From contig CAYJHQ010000005.1 in NCBI GenBank assembly GCA_964369775.1, positions 37,638-101,637 on the forward strand: a stretch of 64,000 nt of DNA. Reading direction: 5' to 3'. This stretch comes from CAUPWF01 sp964369775. Lineage in GTDB: Bacteria > Bacillota > Clostridia > Lachnospirales > Lachnospiraceae. The position numbers and the translations under genes are program-made. How positions within the stretch are numbered: the first letter of the stretch is position 1; every line of letters starts with the position of its first letter. This document shows positions 19,201 through 27,473 of this stretch, piece by piece. The notes below the pieces were generated by a model that searched no databases, was not told where the DNA came from, and saw only the letters and a program-made list of their open reading frames with translations.

Positions 19201-19821
19201 AAATTTACGGTGTCAGAATTGAAAAAACGGCATGTAGAAGAAGATGGTCAACCAGTGATAGAACCAGAAGTGGCGACTATTCCTAACTTTATTCAAAAAG
19301 AGAGTGCAGAGGTTAACCAAGGAGCACTTAGGGGAACTGCGTATCACAGAGTGATGGAGTGTATCGATTTTACAAAAATCTACAAAAAGGAAGATGTGAA
19401 AAAACATATTGAAAAGATGGTAGAAGAAGGAAAGATGGGGGCTGAGATAGCAGAAGCGATTGATATAGAAGATATATGTAGGTTCCTGCAAAGTGATATT
19501 GGGCTTAGAATGCATAAAGCTGCTTTGGAAGGGAAAGTATTCAAAGAACAGCCTTTTGTAATAGGTATCCCATCTGAAGAGATATATGGAGTTGAGAGTG
19601 AGGAACTAATTTTGATTCAAGGGGTAATTGATGCATACTTTGAAGAGGATGGAAAAAACATACTGCTTGATTATAAGACGGATAAAGTGAAATCTGCATC
19701 AGCACTTCGTGAAAAATATAAAGTGCAATTAGAGCATTATGGAAGAGCTTTAGAGCAATTGACAGGTAGAGAGACTAGTGAGAAAATCATTTATTCATTT
19801 ACGCTACAAACAGTGTTATAA
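16240..19821 (+). CDS. addA: ATP-dependent helicase/nuclease subunit A
   Basis: The motor subunit of AddAB, a UvrD/Rep-type 3'-5' helicase fused to a nuclease. It shows Q motif WTAEQQKVIS, Walker A SAAAGSGKTAVL, Walker B IDEYQDSN, motif III GDVKQSIYSFR, motif VI LYVAMTRAKEKL, and the C-terminal nuclease motif LLDYKTDKV preceded by RGTAYHRVMEC. Two adjacent ATGs (16237 and 16240) are possible; 16240 has better spacing from GAGGAG. About 11 bases overlap addB. The protein, about 1190 residues, is of normal size. Confidence 0.95.
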   Translation: MSVKWTAEQQKVISLRDSNILVSAAAGSGKTAVLVERIITRLTKDENPLNVDELLIVTFTEAAASEMRERILAAIEKALLEDSTNEHLQKQATLIHSASITTIHSFCLSVIREYFHVIDLDPGFRIGDEGELKLLKQEVIESLIESEYEKGEPEFLHFVECMAPGKSDKNLEEMILKIYEFSRSYPIPEIWLQSCVDNYSLESVEELEKSEFIKIVKEDTKRIITDLKENLRQAVEVSTEVDGPRAYEKTLQADCVNLESIEDAKNYHELCRAFALISWSRLAPNKDKTNDPDKVEYVKWVRDIVKDGVKSLKEQYFAVSVEQVLADMKNAKQVVAVLVYLVEQFSLEYRKEKMRKNLIDYGDMEHFALQILTENRGGELIPSPIAKAYQGKFAEIMIDEYQDSNLIQEAILTSVSKSAQDIYNIFMVGDVKQSIYSFRLSRPELFMEKFHTYSTEGGNRQRIDLHKNFRSRSEVLDSTNYVFYKIMQKQLGGIEYDRDAALYVGASYEEAEGNETEVLIFDRAMDKESIEVDDTDRELEARAVARKIKDLLHNHKVLDKKTGEYRKVRYSDIVLLTRSMKGWSDVFANMLNDEGVPTNVTSKEGYFSTWEIGLVLDYLRVLDNKRQDIPLITVLRSPIGGLTDEELAKIRSFEKDVPFYQSVLNYGKENGLDNSIKRKLENCLNQISSFREKAPHTPIHELLWEILRETGLGDYFSSMPGGQQRKANVEMLVEKAMDFERSSYKGMFHFIRYIEQLHKYEVDFGEASITDEKDDAVRIMSIHKSKGLEFPIVFSIGMGKGFNAQDTKSKVITHPILGIGIDTVDPIKRTKAKGLMKKVIQRQLTLDMLGEELRVLYVAMTRAKEKLILTGQIKDYQKIKQGLEIQPMKGDGPLAYFEIIKARNYYDWLLPCLLKNPLDRPSYIKVREIAEEELIKAEVEEEIEGIFDHIKLQQLQSQSFEEVDCYHEWKEQFDYSYPYEKERDFTLKFTVSELKKRHVEEDGQPVIEPEVATIPNFIQKESAEVNQGALRGTAYHRVMECIDFTKIYKKEDVKKHIEKMVEEGKMGAEIAEAIDIEDICRFLQSDIGLRMHKAALEGKVFKEQPFVIGIPSEEIYGVESEELILIQGVIDAYFEEDGKNILLDYKTDKVKSASALREKYKVQLEHYGRALEQLTGRETSEKIIYSFTLQTVL

Positions 19822-19857
19822 TAAAAAAAGAATGAGAAATAAAGGAGTATGGATGAG

Positions 19858-21051
19858 ATGTTAAGTGGAAAAACGATTGTCCTTGGTATTACGGGAGGAA
19901 TTGCAGCATATAAAATAGCGAATTTAGCAAGTTTATTAGTAAAACAAAATGCAAATGTACATGTGATAATGACAGAGAATGCACAAAAATTTATTACGCC
20001 TTATACTTTTGATGCTTTGACTCATAATAGAACAGTGACAGAGACATTTGACCGAAGTCATGCATTTGAGGTAGAGCATGTAGAACTTGCAAAGAAGGCA
20101 GACTTGATACTTGTAGCACCTGCAACGGCAAACGTCATCGGTAAGATGGCGAATGGAATTGCAGATGATATGCTTACAACTACGATTTTGGCATCAAGAT
20201 GTAAAGTACTAGTTGCGCCTGCTATGAATACCGGAATGTATGAGAATCAAATTGTTCAGCGAAATTTACAGACATTAAAAGAATTTAACATAGATGTGAT
20301 AGAGCCAAATGAAGGTAATTTAGCTTGTGGTGATGTTGGAATGGGTAAGATGGAAGAGCCAGAAGTCTTGTTAGAGCATATTATACAAGAGGTGGCCTAT
20401 GAGAAAGATATGGAAGGGCTTCAAGTGTTGGTTACTGCAGGGGCGACAAGAGAAAGCTTAGATCCTGTGAGATTTATTACGAATCATTCCACTGGGAAGA
20501 TGGGATATGCAATTGCTAGAGCTTGTAAAATGCGAGGAGCTGATGTGACGTTAATCACTGGAATAACAAGCTTAAAAAAACCATTAGGCGTTACTTGTGT
20601 AGATGCGATCTCAGCAAAAGAAATGTATCAAGCAGTGGATAATCATCTAGAAGGACAAGATATCATCATTAAAGCAGCAGCAGTTGCAGACTATAGACCA
20701 GCGGTAGTAAATGATAATAAGATTAAGAAAAATGGTGAAAATCTAGAGTTGCAGCTAGAAAAGACACAGGATATTTTAAAAACAATCGGTGACAAGAGGA
20801 CACCAAACCAATATATATGTGGGTTTTCCATGGAGACAGAAAATTTGATTGCAAACTCAAGGAAAAAGCTACAGCAAAAAAAACTAGATATGATTATTGC
20901 GAATAATTTAAAAGAAAAAGGGGCTGGGTTTGGTGTTGACACTAACGTGGTAACTGTAATCACTAAAAATGCAGACATTACGCTACCTCTTATGAGCAAA
21001 GATAAGATAGCGTTTTTAATATTGAACGAAATTTTGAGCGAAAGAAAATAG
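19858..21051 (+). CDS. coaBC: Bifunctional phosphopantothenoylcysteine decarboxylase/phosphopantothenate-cysteine ligase
   Basis: Catalyses two consecutive steps of coenzyme A synthesis. The N-terminal flavoprotein CoaC domain has LGITGGIAAYK, the catalytic His in VEHVELAKKADL, APATANVIGKMA and the PAMNTGMYEN substrate clamp, with the active-site Cys in NLACGDVGMGKM. The C-terminal CoaB domain shows VTAGATRESLDPVRFITNHS and KAAAVADYRP. The ATG at 19858 is 10 bases after AAGGAG; the ATG at 19849 is only 1 base after it and is less likely. The protein is 397 residues, typical for CoaBC. Confidence 0.95.
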   Translation: MLSGKTIVLGITGGIAAYKIANLASLLVKQNANVHVIMTENAQKFITPYTFDALTHNRTVTETFDRSHAFEVEHVELAKKADLILVAPATANVIGKMANGIADDMLTTTILASRCKVLVAPAMNTGMYENQIVQRNLQTLKEFNIDVIEPNEGNLACGDVGMGKMEEPEVLLEHIIQEVAYEKDMEGLQVLVTAGATRESLDPVRFITNHSTGKMGYAIARACKMRGADVTLITGITSLKKPLGVTCVDAISAKEMYQAVDNHLEGQDIIIKAAAVADYRPAVVNDNKIKKNGENLELQLEKTQDILKTIGDKRTPNQYICGFSMETENLIANSRKKLQQKKLDMIIANNLKEKGAGFGVDTNVVTVITKNADITLPLMSKDKIAFLILNEILSERK

Positions 21052-21077
21052 TCCAGTCTGATAAGACTGAACCATTT

Positions 21078-21479
21078 TTAGCTTTTTTTGATGAAATCCG
21101 TATGACAAGAAGGGCAGTGGATGCTAATTTTCCCCTTTCCCCTTGGAATGCGGATTTTTTGCTTGCAAGTTGGACATTTATAGATGTGATTCTTTTGTAA
21201 ATACAGAATTTTGTGCTTTAGTACAGAAATATCTTTTCGAACTTTACGAGTGTCTTGAAGATATTTTTGATTCTCTGAGGCTCGTTTATAAATATTTCTA
21301 GAAAACATTCGGAAGTTACAATAAATGATTAATGCAAATGAAAGTAAAGTGATAAAAGTATTGTTTATAAACAAGTTGCAACCAGCTATAATAATTGCGG
21401 CCCAAAGAATTGTGCGAGAAAGTGAATCGACACCGTATCGTCCACGCATAAATAACATAATTCGCTCTTTGATATCCAT
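21078..21479 (-). CDS. Small membrane protein with C-terminal zinc ribbon
   Basis: I do not recognise a named family. The 133-residue protein starts MDIKERIMLFMRGRYGVDSL, has one or two hydrophobic helices (near TILWAAIIIAGCNLF and TLLSFALIIYC), a basic coiled stretch, and a C-terminal zinc-ribbon-like pair CPTCKQKIRIPRGKGK...CPSCHTDF. Similar small zinc-ribbon proteins with this opening are common in Lachnospiraceae, but their role is unknown. The ATG at 21479 is chosen because GAGGGGG precedes it; a longer reading lacks an RBS. It faces coaBC, and a weak 6-bp hairpin (21054-21069) lies between them. Confidence 0.75.
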   Translation of the reverse strand: MDIKERIMLFMRGRYGVDSLSRTILWAAIIIAGCNLFINNTFITLLSFALIIYCNFRMFSRNIYKRASENQKYLQDTRKVRKDISVLKHKILYLQKNHIYKCPTCKQKIRIPRGKGKISIHCPSCHTDFIKKS

Positions 21480-21502
21480 GATATAGTCCCCCTCTTTTTT
21501 GC

Positions 21503-21531
21503 TATATAAAAGAGAATAACATATTAAACAA
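21503..21531 (-). promoter_or_regulatory. Putative promoter of the zinc-ribbon gene
   Basis: Read on the minus strand: TTGTTT (21531-21526), 17-base spacer, TATATA (21508-21503), 24 bases upstream of the ATG. Confidence 0.5.
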
Positions 21532-21608
21532 AAAAAGTGGTGCATTTTTAAAAATGTTCACATATGATATAAAATTTTAACATTTTGTGATTACCTAGAA
21601 AATTAAGG

Positions 21609-21636
21609 TTGCAACAAGGGAAAGTAATGATATAAT
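21609..21636 (+). promoter_or_regulatory. Promoter of the ThrE-like exporter genes
   Basis: TTGCAA (21609-21614), 16-base spacer ending in TGA, TATAAT (21631-21636). It is 34 bases upstream of the GTG start. Confidence 0.7.
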
Positions 21637-21670
21637 GGAAGACAAAATGTAGTGTAGTGAGGTACGAGAA

Positions 21671-22471
21671 GTGGAACACCATGAAGAACTGAATAAACAG
21701 GAAATTCTAGAATTTGCTGTTGAATGTGGAAAGATGCTCTTACAAAATGGAGCAGAGATTTTTAGGGTAGAAGAAACGATAGAATTAATATGTAAGCACT
21801 ATGATATAGAAGATTTAAATACATTTGTTTTATCGAATGGAATATTTGTAACAGCTAAAAAGGAAAGAGAAGACATGTATGCAAAAGTTACCCATGTGCC
21901 TCTTAGAGGGGCACATCTAGGAAGGGTAGATGCGATTAATAACTTATCGAGACAGATCTGTTCTGGAAATATTTCGCTTGAAAATGCAGCGATTCGCTTA
22001 GAAGAGATTGAAGAAATGCCAGAATTTAGTAATTTACTTTTAATAGGGGCTTCTGGATTTGGTAGTGCAGCATTTTGCTATCTTATGGGTGGAACAGTAC
22101 TGGATAGTTTATTTACACTAGTTAGTGGGATGATTTTGTATTTGCTTTTGATTAAGTCGAAAAAATGGAAATGGTCAAAGATGATTACTAATATCTCAGG
22201 AGGTGCGCTGATTACTATTTTTGCTGTTATAGCATTTGCCTTTGCAGGATCGAGATTGCCAATTACTCTTGATAAGATGATTGTAGGTGCTATTTTACCG
22301 ATGGTACCAGGCGTTGGATTTGTTAACTCCATCAGAGATATCGCGAATAGTGATTTCCTTTCAGGGACAGTGCGAATGATTGATACGCTGTTATCGTTTA
22401 TCTATATAGCAGTTGGCGTAGGATTAGTGTTAATTACGTATGCTGATAATTTTGGAGGTGTAATCGTATGA
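21671..22471 (+). CDS. Threonine/serine exporter, large subunit (ThrE N-terminal domain type, DUF1212)
   Basis: The larger half of a split ThrE/YjjP-type exporter. A soluble N-terminal region of about 120 residues (AVECGKMLLQNGAEIFRVEETI; LRGAHLGRVDAINNLSRQI) precedes about five transmembrane helices, including MTNISGGALITIF-like and PMVPGVGFVNSIRDI segments. Family members export threonine and serine; the substrate here is inferred. The only in-frame start with an RBS is the GTG at 21671 (GTGAGG lies 8 bases upstream). It overlaps the next gene by four bases (ATGA). Confidence 0.85.
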   Translation: MEHHEELNKQEILEFAVECGKMLLQNGAEIFRVEETIELICKHYDIEDLNTFVLSNGIFVTAKKEREDMYAKVTHVPLRGAHLGRVDAINNLSRQICSGNISLENAAIRLEEIEEMPEFSNLLLIGASGFGSAAFCYLMGGTVLDSLFTLVSGMILYLLLIKSKKWKWSKMITNISGGALITIFAVIAFAFAGSRLPITLDKMIVGAILPMVPGVGFVNSIRDIANSDFLSGTVRMIDTLLSFIYIAVGVGLVLITYADNFGGVIV

Positions 22472-22911
22472 TGATATTAGATATAATCATAAATATTATT
22501 TGTTCATTTGTAGGAACGGTTGCGTTTTCGATTTTATTTTGTGTGCCAAAGAGATACTATCTATGGTGTGGAATTACAGGCATAGCAGGCTGGATGCTAT
22601 ATCTATTACTGATTAATTTTTCATCAGAGTTAGTAGCTAATTTTTTTGGAACAGTGATAGTGGTATTAATGGCTAGAATTCTAGCAGTGTATAAGAGGTG
22701 TCCGATTACTATATTTTTGATACCTGGAATTTTTCCTCTTATCCCTGGTAGTAGTGTGTATTACACAGTGTATTATTTGGTTACAGAACAAATTAGCGAG
22801 TCGCTAAATGCAGCGGGACGAGCGTTGACGATAGCTTTTGCAATCGTCTTAGGAATTGTTTGTGTGGTCTCTATACCAAAGAAACACTTTGTTTTTAAAA
22901 AGAGTAAATAG
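22468..22911 (+). CDS. Threonine/serine exporter, small subunit (DUF3815/YjjB type)
   Basis: The smaller, purely membrane half of the split ThrE exporter: 147 residues with four to five hydrophobic helices (ILDIIINIICSFVGTVAFSI; FLIPGIFPLIPGSSVYYTVYY). The motif PGIFPLIPGSSVYYT is characteristic. The ATGA overlap with the large subunit shows coupled translation and supports a two-component transporter. Confidence 0.87.
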   Translation: MMILDIIINIICSFVGTVAFSILFCVPKRYYLWCGITGIAGWMLYLLLINFSSELVANFFGTVIVVLMARILAVYKRCPITIFLIPGIFPLIPGSSVYYTVYYLVTEQISESLNAAGRALTIAFAIVLGIVCVVSIPKKHFVFKKSK

Positions 22912-22918
22912 TATTGAA

Positions 22919-22947
22919 TTGACAAAATCAAAAAAATGAGTTAGTAT
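22919..22947 (+). promoter_or_regulatory. Promoter upstream of DAHP synthase
   Basis: TTGACA (22919-22924), 17-base spacer, TAGTAT (22942-22947). It lies 75 bases upstream of the DAHP synthase ATG. The intervening leader shows no attenuator or T-box-like structure that I could recognise. Confidence 0.65.
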
Positions 22948-23022
22948 AGTAAAATAGTTTTTCGCTTTAAACCGTTAAAGTGAATAAGGGAAAATATAAA
23001 GAAATTGGAGAAAAAGGTTAAA

Positions 23023-24039
23023 ATGATAATAGTATTAAAAACAATTGCAACAGATGAAGATGTAGAAAAGGTTATTGGGAAAATACATGCGAAAGGATTA
23101 GATACTCATTTAGTAAAAGGAGCAGGAAAGACAATCATCGGGCTAATCGGTGATACTTCAAGAATCGATGCAAAACTATTTGAAGTGCTTGAGATTGTAG
23201 ATAAAGTAATGCATGTTCAAGAACCATATAAGTTGGCAAACCGCGCATTTCATCCAGAAGATTCTGTTATTGATGTAAGTGGAGTAAAGATTGGTGGAGA
23301 GCATCTTGCAATGATAGCAGGACCTTGTTCAGTAGAGTCTAAGGAACAAGTGCTTGAAATTGCGTTAAAAGCGAAGGCAGCTGGGGCTACACTTCTTCGA
23401 GGTGGAGCGTTCAAACCGAGAACAAGTCCATACAGCTTCCAAGGGATGGGCGTTGATGGTCTAGATATTTTATGTGAAGTGAAAAAAGAGACTGGTATGC
23501 CGATTGTATCAGAGATTATGTCTGCTGACTACCTAGAAGAGTTCAATGAGAAGGTTGATCTTATTCAAGTAGGGGCTAGAAATATGCAGAATTTTGAATT
23601 ATTAAAGCGCCTAGGAGAGGTTGATAAGCCGATTTTATTAAAGCGAGGTTTAAATGCAACATATGAAGAGTGGATTATGTCAGCAGAATATATTATGGCT
23701 GCAGGAAATAAAAATGTAATTCTATGCGAGCGTGGAATTCGTACATTTGAAGCATATACAAGAAATACATTAGACTTACAGTCTATTCCAGTGTTAAAGA
23801 AATTAACACATCTTCCAATTGTAATCGATCCAAGTCATGCAGGTGGAAAATGGTGGTTAGTAGAGCCGATGGCATATGCGTCTGTAGCAGCAGGAGCAGA
23901 CGGACTGATGATTGAAGTTCATAACGATCCAGAGAATGCATTATGTGATGGTGCTCAATCATTAAAGCCTTCAAAATATGAAGAATTAGTAAAACGAATC
24001 GAAGCGATAGCACCAGTGTTTGGAAGAAAGATAAGATAA
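23023..24039 (+). CDS. aroF: 3-deoxy-7-phosphoheptulonate (DAHP) synthase, AroA-I-beta type
   Basis: Condenses phosphoenolpyruvate with erythrose 4-phosphate, the first step of the shikimate pathway. The 338-residue protein has an N-terminal ferredoxin-like regulatory domain of about 70 residues (IIVLKTIATDEDVEKVIGKI) and a KDO8P-synthase-like barrel with AGPCSVES, LRGGAFKPRTSPYSFQG and the metal-binding DPSHAGGK. This layout matches Bacillus/Thermotoga-type enzymes that are feedback inhibited through the extra domain. The ATG at 23023 is chosen because the family begins there; a TTG at 23005 would add six residues. aroB follows 22 bases later. Confidence 0.94.
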   Translation: MIIVLKTIATDEDVEKVIGKIHAKGLDTHLVKGAGKTIIGLIGDTSRIDAKLFEVLEIVDKVMHVQEPYKLANRAFHPEDSVIDVSGVKIGGEHLAMIAGPCSVESKEQVLEIALKAKAAGATLLRGGAFKPRTSPYSFQGMGVDGLDILCEVKKETGMPIVSEIMSADYLEEFNEKVDLIQVGARNMQNFELLKRLGEVDKPILLKRGLNATYEEWIMSAEYIMAAGNKNVILCERGIRTFEAYTRNTLDLQSIPVLKKLTHLPIVIDPSHAGGKWWLVEPMAYASVAAGADGLMIEVHNDPENALCDGAQSLKPSKYEELVKRIEAIAPVFGRKIR

Positions 24040-24061
24040 AAATAAACAGTGAGGTGTGCAT

Positions 24062-25114
24062 ATGCGACAGTTAAAGGTTAACATAGGAGAGCGAAGCTAT
24101 CCGATTTATATGAAAAAGGGTCTGCTTTTAGAAGTTGATAATTATATCAGCCAGATTTATAAAGGTAAAAAGATACTGATTATTTCAGATGATAATGTGT
24201 TTCCTCTTTATGGTCAGACTATTTTGGATAAACTAGGTAAAGACTACGAATGTCACACGCATGTCTTTCCTCATGGAGAACAATCAAAAAGTTTGCAAAT
24301 AGCACAGCAGATATATTCAACTCTAGCAAATCTAAATTTCACAAGAAGTGATTTAATCATTGCTCTTGGTGGAGGTGTGGTAGGTGATTTAGCAGGGTTT
24401 GTCGCAGCGACATTTTTGAGAGGAATCAAGTATGTTCAAATTCCAACTACCCTTCTAGCACAGGTGGATTCTTCCGTTGGAGGAAAGGTGGCCGTAGATT
24501 TACCAGAAGGAAAAAACCTAGTGGGTAACTTCTACCATCCTTTAATGGTGTTAGTAGATTCGGATACTCTTAAGACTTTGACACCGAGATTTTTTAGAGA
24601 TGGAATGGGAGAAGTGATTAAATACGGCTGTATACAAAGTAAGTCTTTATTTGAAAAACTCAGAGCCATCAAAGAGGTAGATGAGATAGAAGATGAAGAA
24701 TTACTTGATATCATCTTTGAATGTATCGATTGTAAGCGCATGGTGGTAGAAGAAGATGAGTTGGATTTAGGTTTGAGAATGATTCTGAATTTTGGACATA
24801 CTCTTGGTCATGCAATTGAACAACATGGAAATTTTATAAAAGAGAGTCATGGGGAAGCGGTTGCGATAGGAATGTATCAAATCATGAAAGTGGCAGAAGA
24901 GAAGGGGTTGACAAAAAGCGGAATAGCGGCAGAAATAAAAGCACTGATAGAACAGTATAACCTTCCGAGTGAGACGGATGTTCCGATGGGAGATTTAATG
25001 GCAGCGATTCAAAAAGATAAGAAAAACATGAATAATAGTCTAAATATCATTTTGATAAAAGAAATTGGAGAAGCTTATATACATAAGACAACAAGTAGCT
25101 TTTTCATAGAATAA
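24062..25114 (+). CDS. aroB: 3-dehydroquinate synthase
   Basis: Second enzyme of the shikimate pathway, converting DAHP to 3-dehydroquinate with NAD and a divalent metal. The 350-residue protein has the NAD-binding GGGVVGDLAGFVAATF, IPTTLLAQVDSSVGGK, GMGEVIKYG, and the metal ligands in LNFGHTLGHAIE and HGEAVAIGM. The ATG at 24062 has GTGAGG 7 bases upstream. It is adjacent to DAHP synthase, so the first two pathway steps are co-expressed; the remaining aro genes are not in the window. Confidence 0.96.
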   Translation: MRQLKVNIGERSYPIYMKKGLLLEVDNYISQIYKGKKILIISDDNVFPLYGQTILDKLGKDYECHTHVFPHGEQSKSLQIAQQIYSTLANLNFTRSDLIIALGGGVVGDLAGFVAATFLRGIKYVQIPTTLLAQVDSSVGGKVAVDLPEGKNLVGNFYHPLMVLVDSDTLKTLTPRFFRDGMGEVIKYGCIQSKSLFEKLRAIKEVDEIEDEELLDIIFECIDCKRMVVEEDELDLGLRMILNFGHTLGHAIEQHGNFIKESHGEAVAIGMYQIMKVAEEKGLTKSGIAAEIKALIEQYNLPSETDVPMGDLMAAIQKDKKNMNNSLNIILIKEIGEAYIHKTTSSFFIE

Positions 25115-25129
25115 AAAAGGTGAGATATT

Positions 25130-25873
25130 ATGGGTTTAAAAGGTAAAATTGCGATAATAACAGGAGCAGGAAAAGGCATTGGAAAAGAAACAGCACTTTT
25201 ACTGGCTGGAGAAGGTGCAACTGTAGTAGTAGTTTCTAGAACACAGAGGGACTTAGATACTGTTGTTGAGGAAATAGAGACAAATGGAGGAAAAGGATTT
25301 GCAGCAGTTGCAGATTTAACAGATGGAAATTCAGTGCAGTCAATGATAGATGCAGTAATGAATGAATATGGTCGTATCGATATTTTGGTAAATAATGCAG
25401 GAGGCTACCCAAAAGAAGTGTATGAAGGGCGTGAGAATCAAGCCATTAAAATCTGGGATTGGTCAGAAGAACAATGGGACCAGATAATAAAAACAAATTT
25501 AAAGCCACCATTTTTATGTACCAATAAGATTGCACCAATCATGATGGAGCAAAAGTCAGGGGATATAGTGAATGTATCCTCGAGAATGGGGAGAATTGCA
25601 TCCCAAATGGGAGCTTATGCAGTTGCAAAAGGTGGAGTAGTTACACTGACAAAGACTTGTGGAATCCAATTGCAAGAATATGGAGTGAGAGTGAACTGTG
25701 TTGCACCAGGGATTGTAGATACACCAGGACAAAGAGTTTATAACCACTCAGTAGGTCAAGATGAGATACAGATGGGAGATGCAAAAGATGTTCCAAAAGC
25801 AATTTTGTACCTCCTAAAAGATGCTCCAAAAGTAATGACAGGGCAGACATTAGATTTATTTACGACACTTTAG
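25130..25873 (+). CDS. SDR family NAD(P)-dependent oxidoreductase
   Basis: A classical short-chain dehydrogenase of 247 residues, with cofactor motif TGAGKGIGKE, NNAGG, the catalytic Ser in NVSSRMG and the YxxxK pair in AYAVAKGG, and the RVNCVAPGIVDTP loop. It is FabG-like but distinct from the fabG in the fatty-acid cluster, and has an unusual insert after NNAG (YPKEVYEGRENQAIKIWDWS), which suggests a different substrate. It follows aroB by 15 bases and ends in a strong terminator, so it is the last gene of the aro unit. The substrate cannot be predicted. Confidence 0.87.
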   Translation: MGLKGKIAIITGAGKGIGKETALLLAGEGATVVVVSRTQRDLDTVVEEIETNGGKGFAAVADLTDGNSVQSMIDAVMNEYGRIDILVNNAGGYPKEVYEGRENQAIKIWDWSEEQWDQIIKTNLKPPFLCTNKIAPIMMEQKSGDIVNVSSRMGRIASQMGAYAVAKGGVVTLTKTCGIQLQEYGVRVNCVAPGIVDTPGQRVYNHSVGQDEIQMGDAKDVPKAILYLLKDAPKVMTGQTLDLFTTL

Positions 25874-25883
25874 TTATGTACGA

Positions 25884-25907
25884 CGCCAGCTTTTGCTGGC
25901 GTTTTTT
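25884..25907 (+). terminator. Rho-independent terminator after the SDR gene
   Basis: Perfect 7-bp stem CGCCAGC/GCTGGCG with a TTTT loop, followed by six T (25902-25907). It separates the aro unit from the activase gene. Confidence 0.93.
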
Positions 25908-25919
25908 CTTTGAGAAAGC

Positions 25920-25948
25920 TTGCAAAATACTAGCGTAATTGGTACTAT
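25920..25948 (+). promoter_or_regulatory. Putative promoter of the glycyl radical activase gene
   Basis: TTGCAA (25920-25925), 17-base spacer, TACTAT (25943-25948), 39 bases before the GTG start and just after the terminator. Confidence 0.55.
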
Positions 25949-25987
25949 AAATAGTAGAAAAAACACGTCTTTAAGGGAGGGATTCCA

Positions 25988-26789
25988 GTGAGAAACATTA
26001 CAAAAATACAAAAATATTCCATTCATGACGGTGATGGAATACGAACCACAATTTTTTTTAAAGGATGTCCCTTGCACTGTCTTTGGTGTCACAATCCCGA
26101 AACGATATCTTATAAGAGTCAATTGCTATTTCGCAAAGAGAATTGCGTAGGATGTGGTTCTTGCGAGCGAGCGTGTAAAGAATCAGCAATAAGTGTGTGC
26201 GAGGAGAAAGCAATCACAGATAATAACCACTGTTTACTTTGTGGGGAATGCTTAGACTACTGCGTTGGAAACTTGCGTCAGATTAGTGGAGAGGAGTATA
26301 CGGTCCAAGAGTTAGTAAAAGAAGTAAAAAAAGATCAGATGTTTTATGAAGATTCAGGGGGCGGAGTGACTTTGTCAGGCGGAGAAGTGATGACGATGGA
26401 TATGGATTACATAGAACAACTGCTACAAGCTTTTCACAGAATCGGCATAAAAGTGAATATCGATACTTGTGGACAAGCGCCGTATGAAAATTTTCAGAAG
26501 GTGCAACCATACGTGGATACATTTCTTTATGATTTGAAGATTATGGATAATGAGTTACATAAAAGATATGTAGGTGTAGATAATCGACTGATTTTAGATA
26601 ATCTTATCAAGCTCTCAAGAAATCAGGCAAAGATATGTCTACGAATGCCAATTATTGAAGGAGCAAATGCAACTTATGAGGAAATGGAAGCGAAAATTAC
26701 TTTTCTTAAAGAAAATTGCATAAAAGTAGATTCGGTTCACTTGCTTCCATACCACAAGATAGGAAGTGGAAAATATGCGCAACTTGGAA
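25988..26789 (+). CDS. Glycyl radical enzyme activating protein (partial; candidate HypD activase)
   Basis: A radical-SAM activase that abstracts hydrogen from a glycine of a partner enzyme. The 267 visible residues show the radical-SAM CX3CX2C in KGCPLHCLWCHNP, an inserted two-cluster ferredoxin domain (CVGCGSCERAC and CLLCGECLDYC), then LSGGEVMTMD and IDTCGQAPYE. This layout is that of activases for HypD, GldI/CutC and related enzymes, not of NrdG or plain PflA. The 3' end is lost in the N run. GTG at 25988 follows GGGAGGG. The only glycyl radical enzyme nearby without another activase is HypD, 1.2 kb downstream, so HypD is the inferred partner. Confidence 0.88.
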
Positions 26790-26889
26790 NNNNNNNNNNN
26801 NNNNNNNNNNNNNNNNNNNNNNNNNNNNNNNNNNNNNNNNNNNNNNNNNNNNNNNNNNNNNNNNNNNNNNNNNNNNNNNNNNNNNNNNN
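26790..26889. other. Assembly gap (100 N)
   Basis: Exactly 100 N. It hides the 3' end of the activase gene and the 5' end of the nitroreductase gene; the true length is unknown. Confidence 0.97.
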
Positions 26890-27467
26890 CATTAAAAAAA
26901 GAACTATCGATAACTTGTGATAATCAACCATTTATTGCTAGTGCACCACTAGTGTTTGTTTTTGTAGCAGATCACACACGCTGGATTAGAAGCTTTGAAT
27001 TGGCTAAAGCAAATCCGAGAGACTTGGGGGTGGGAGATCTGTTGTTAGCGATTACTGATACTGCAATTGCAGCTCAAAATCTGGTAATTGCAGCAGAGAG
27101 TTTTGGATTAGGCAGTTGCTACATCGGAGATATTTTAGAAAATTGTGAAAAACAAAGAGAATTGTTAAATCTACCACCTCATGTGGTGCCAGTGTGCATG
27201 TTGGTTTTGGGCTATCCGACACAAAAGCAAATGGAGAGGAAAAAGCCAGAGAGATTTGACAGAAGATATATTGTAGGCAAGAACGGGTACCCACATCTAT
27301 CGGATGAAGAATTAATAGAATGTTATAGAGAGGTAAAGTCTAGGGATGGTGGGAAAGTACAGTGTTTCGATGAGTTTATGAGAGCTTTTTGTAATAGAAA
27401 ATTTAATAGTGATTTCAGTATAGAAATGACGAGATCTGTCAAAAAATACTTGGATGAATACTTATGA
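26890..27467 (+). CDS. Nitroreductase family protein (5' end missing)
   Basis: The C-terminal 192 residues of an FMN-dependent nitroreductase-fold oxidoreductase. Visible family features are IASAPLVFVFVAD, DTAIAAQNLVIAAESFGLGS, CYIGDILEN and MLVLGYPT, after which a tail of about 60 residues follows (ERFDRRYIVGKNGYPHLSDEE). The FMN-contacting N-terminus is in the N run. First full codon in this frame is at 26892. Substrate is unknown. It runs convergent to yjdM with only six bases between the stops. Confidence 0.85.
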
Positions 27468-27473
27468 TTTCAC

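Noticed and set aside
21054..21069. CAGTCT/AGACTG hairpin between coaBC and the zinc-ribbon gene
   Set aside because: Six-bp stem, no adjoining T run on either strand; too weak to list as a terminator.
26766..27467. Frame running from inside the activase through the gap into the nitroreductase
   Set aside because: It uses Ns as codons; the activase reads in a different frame up to 26789 and the nitroreductase only from 26890.
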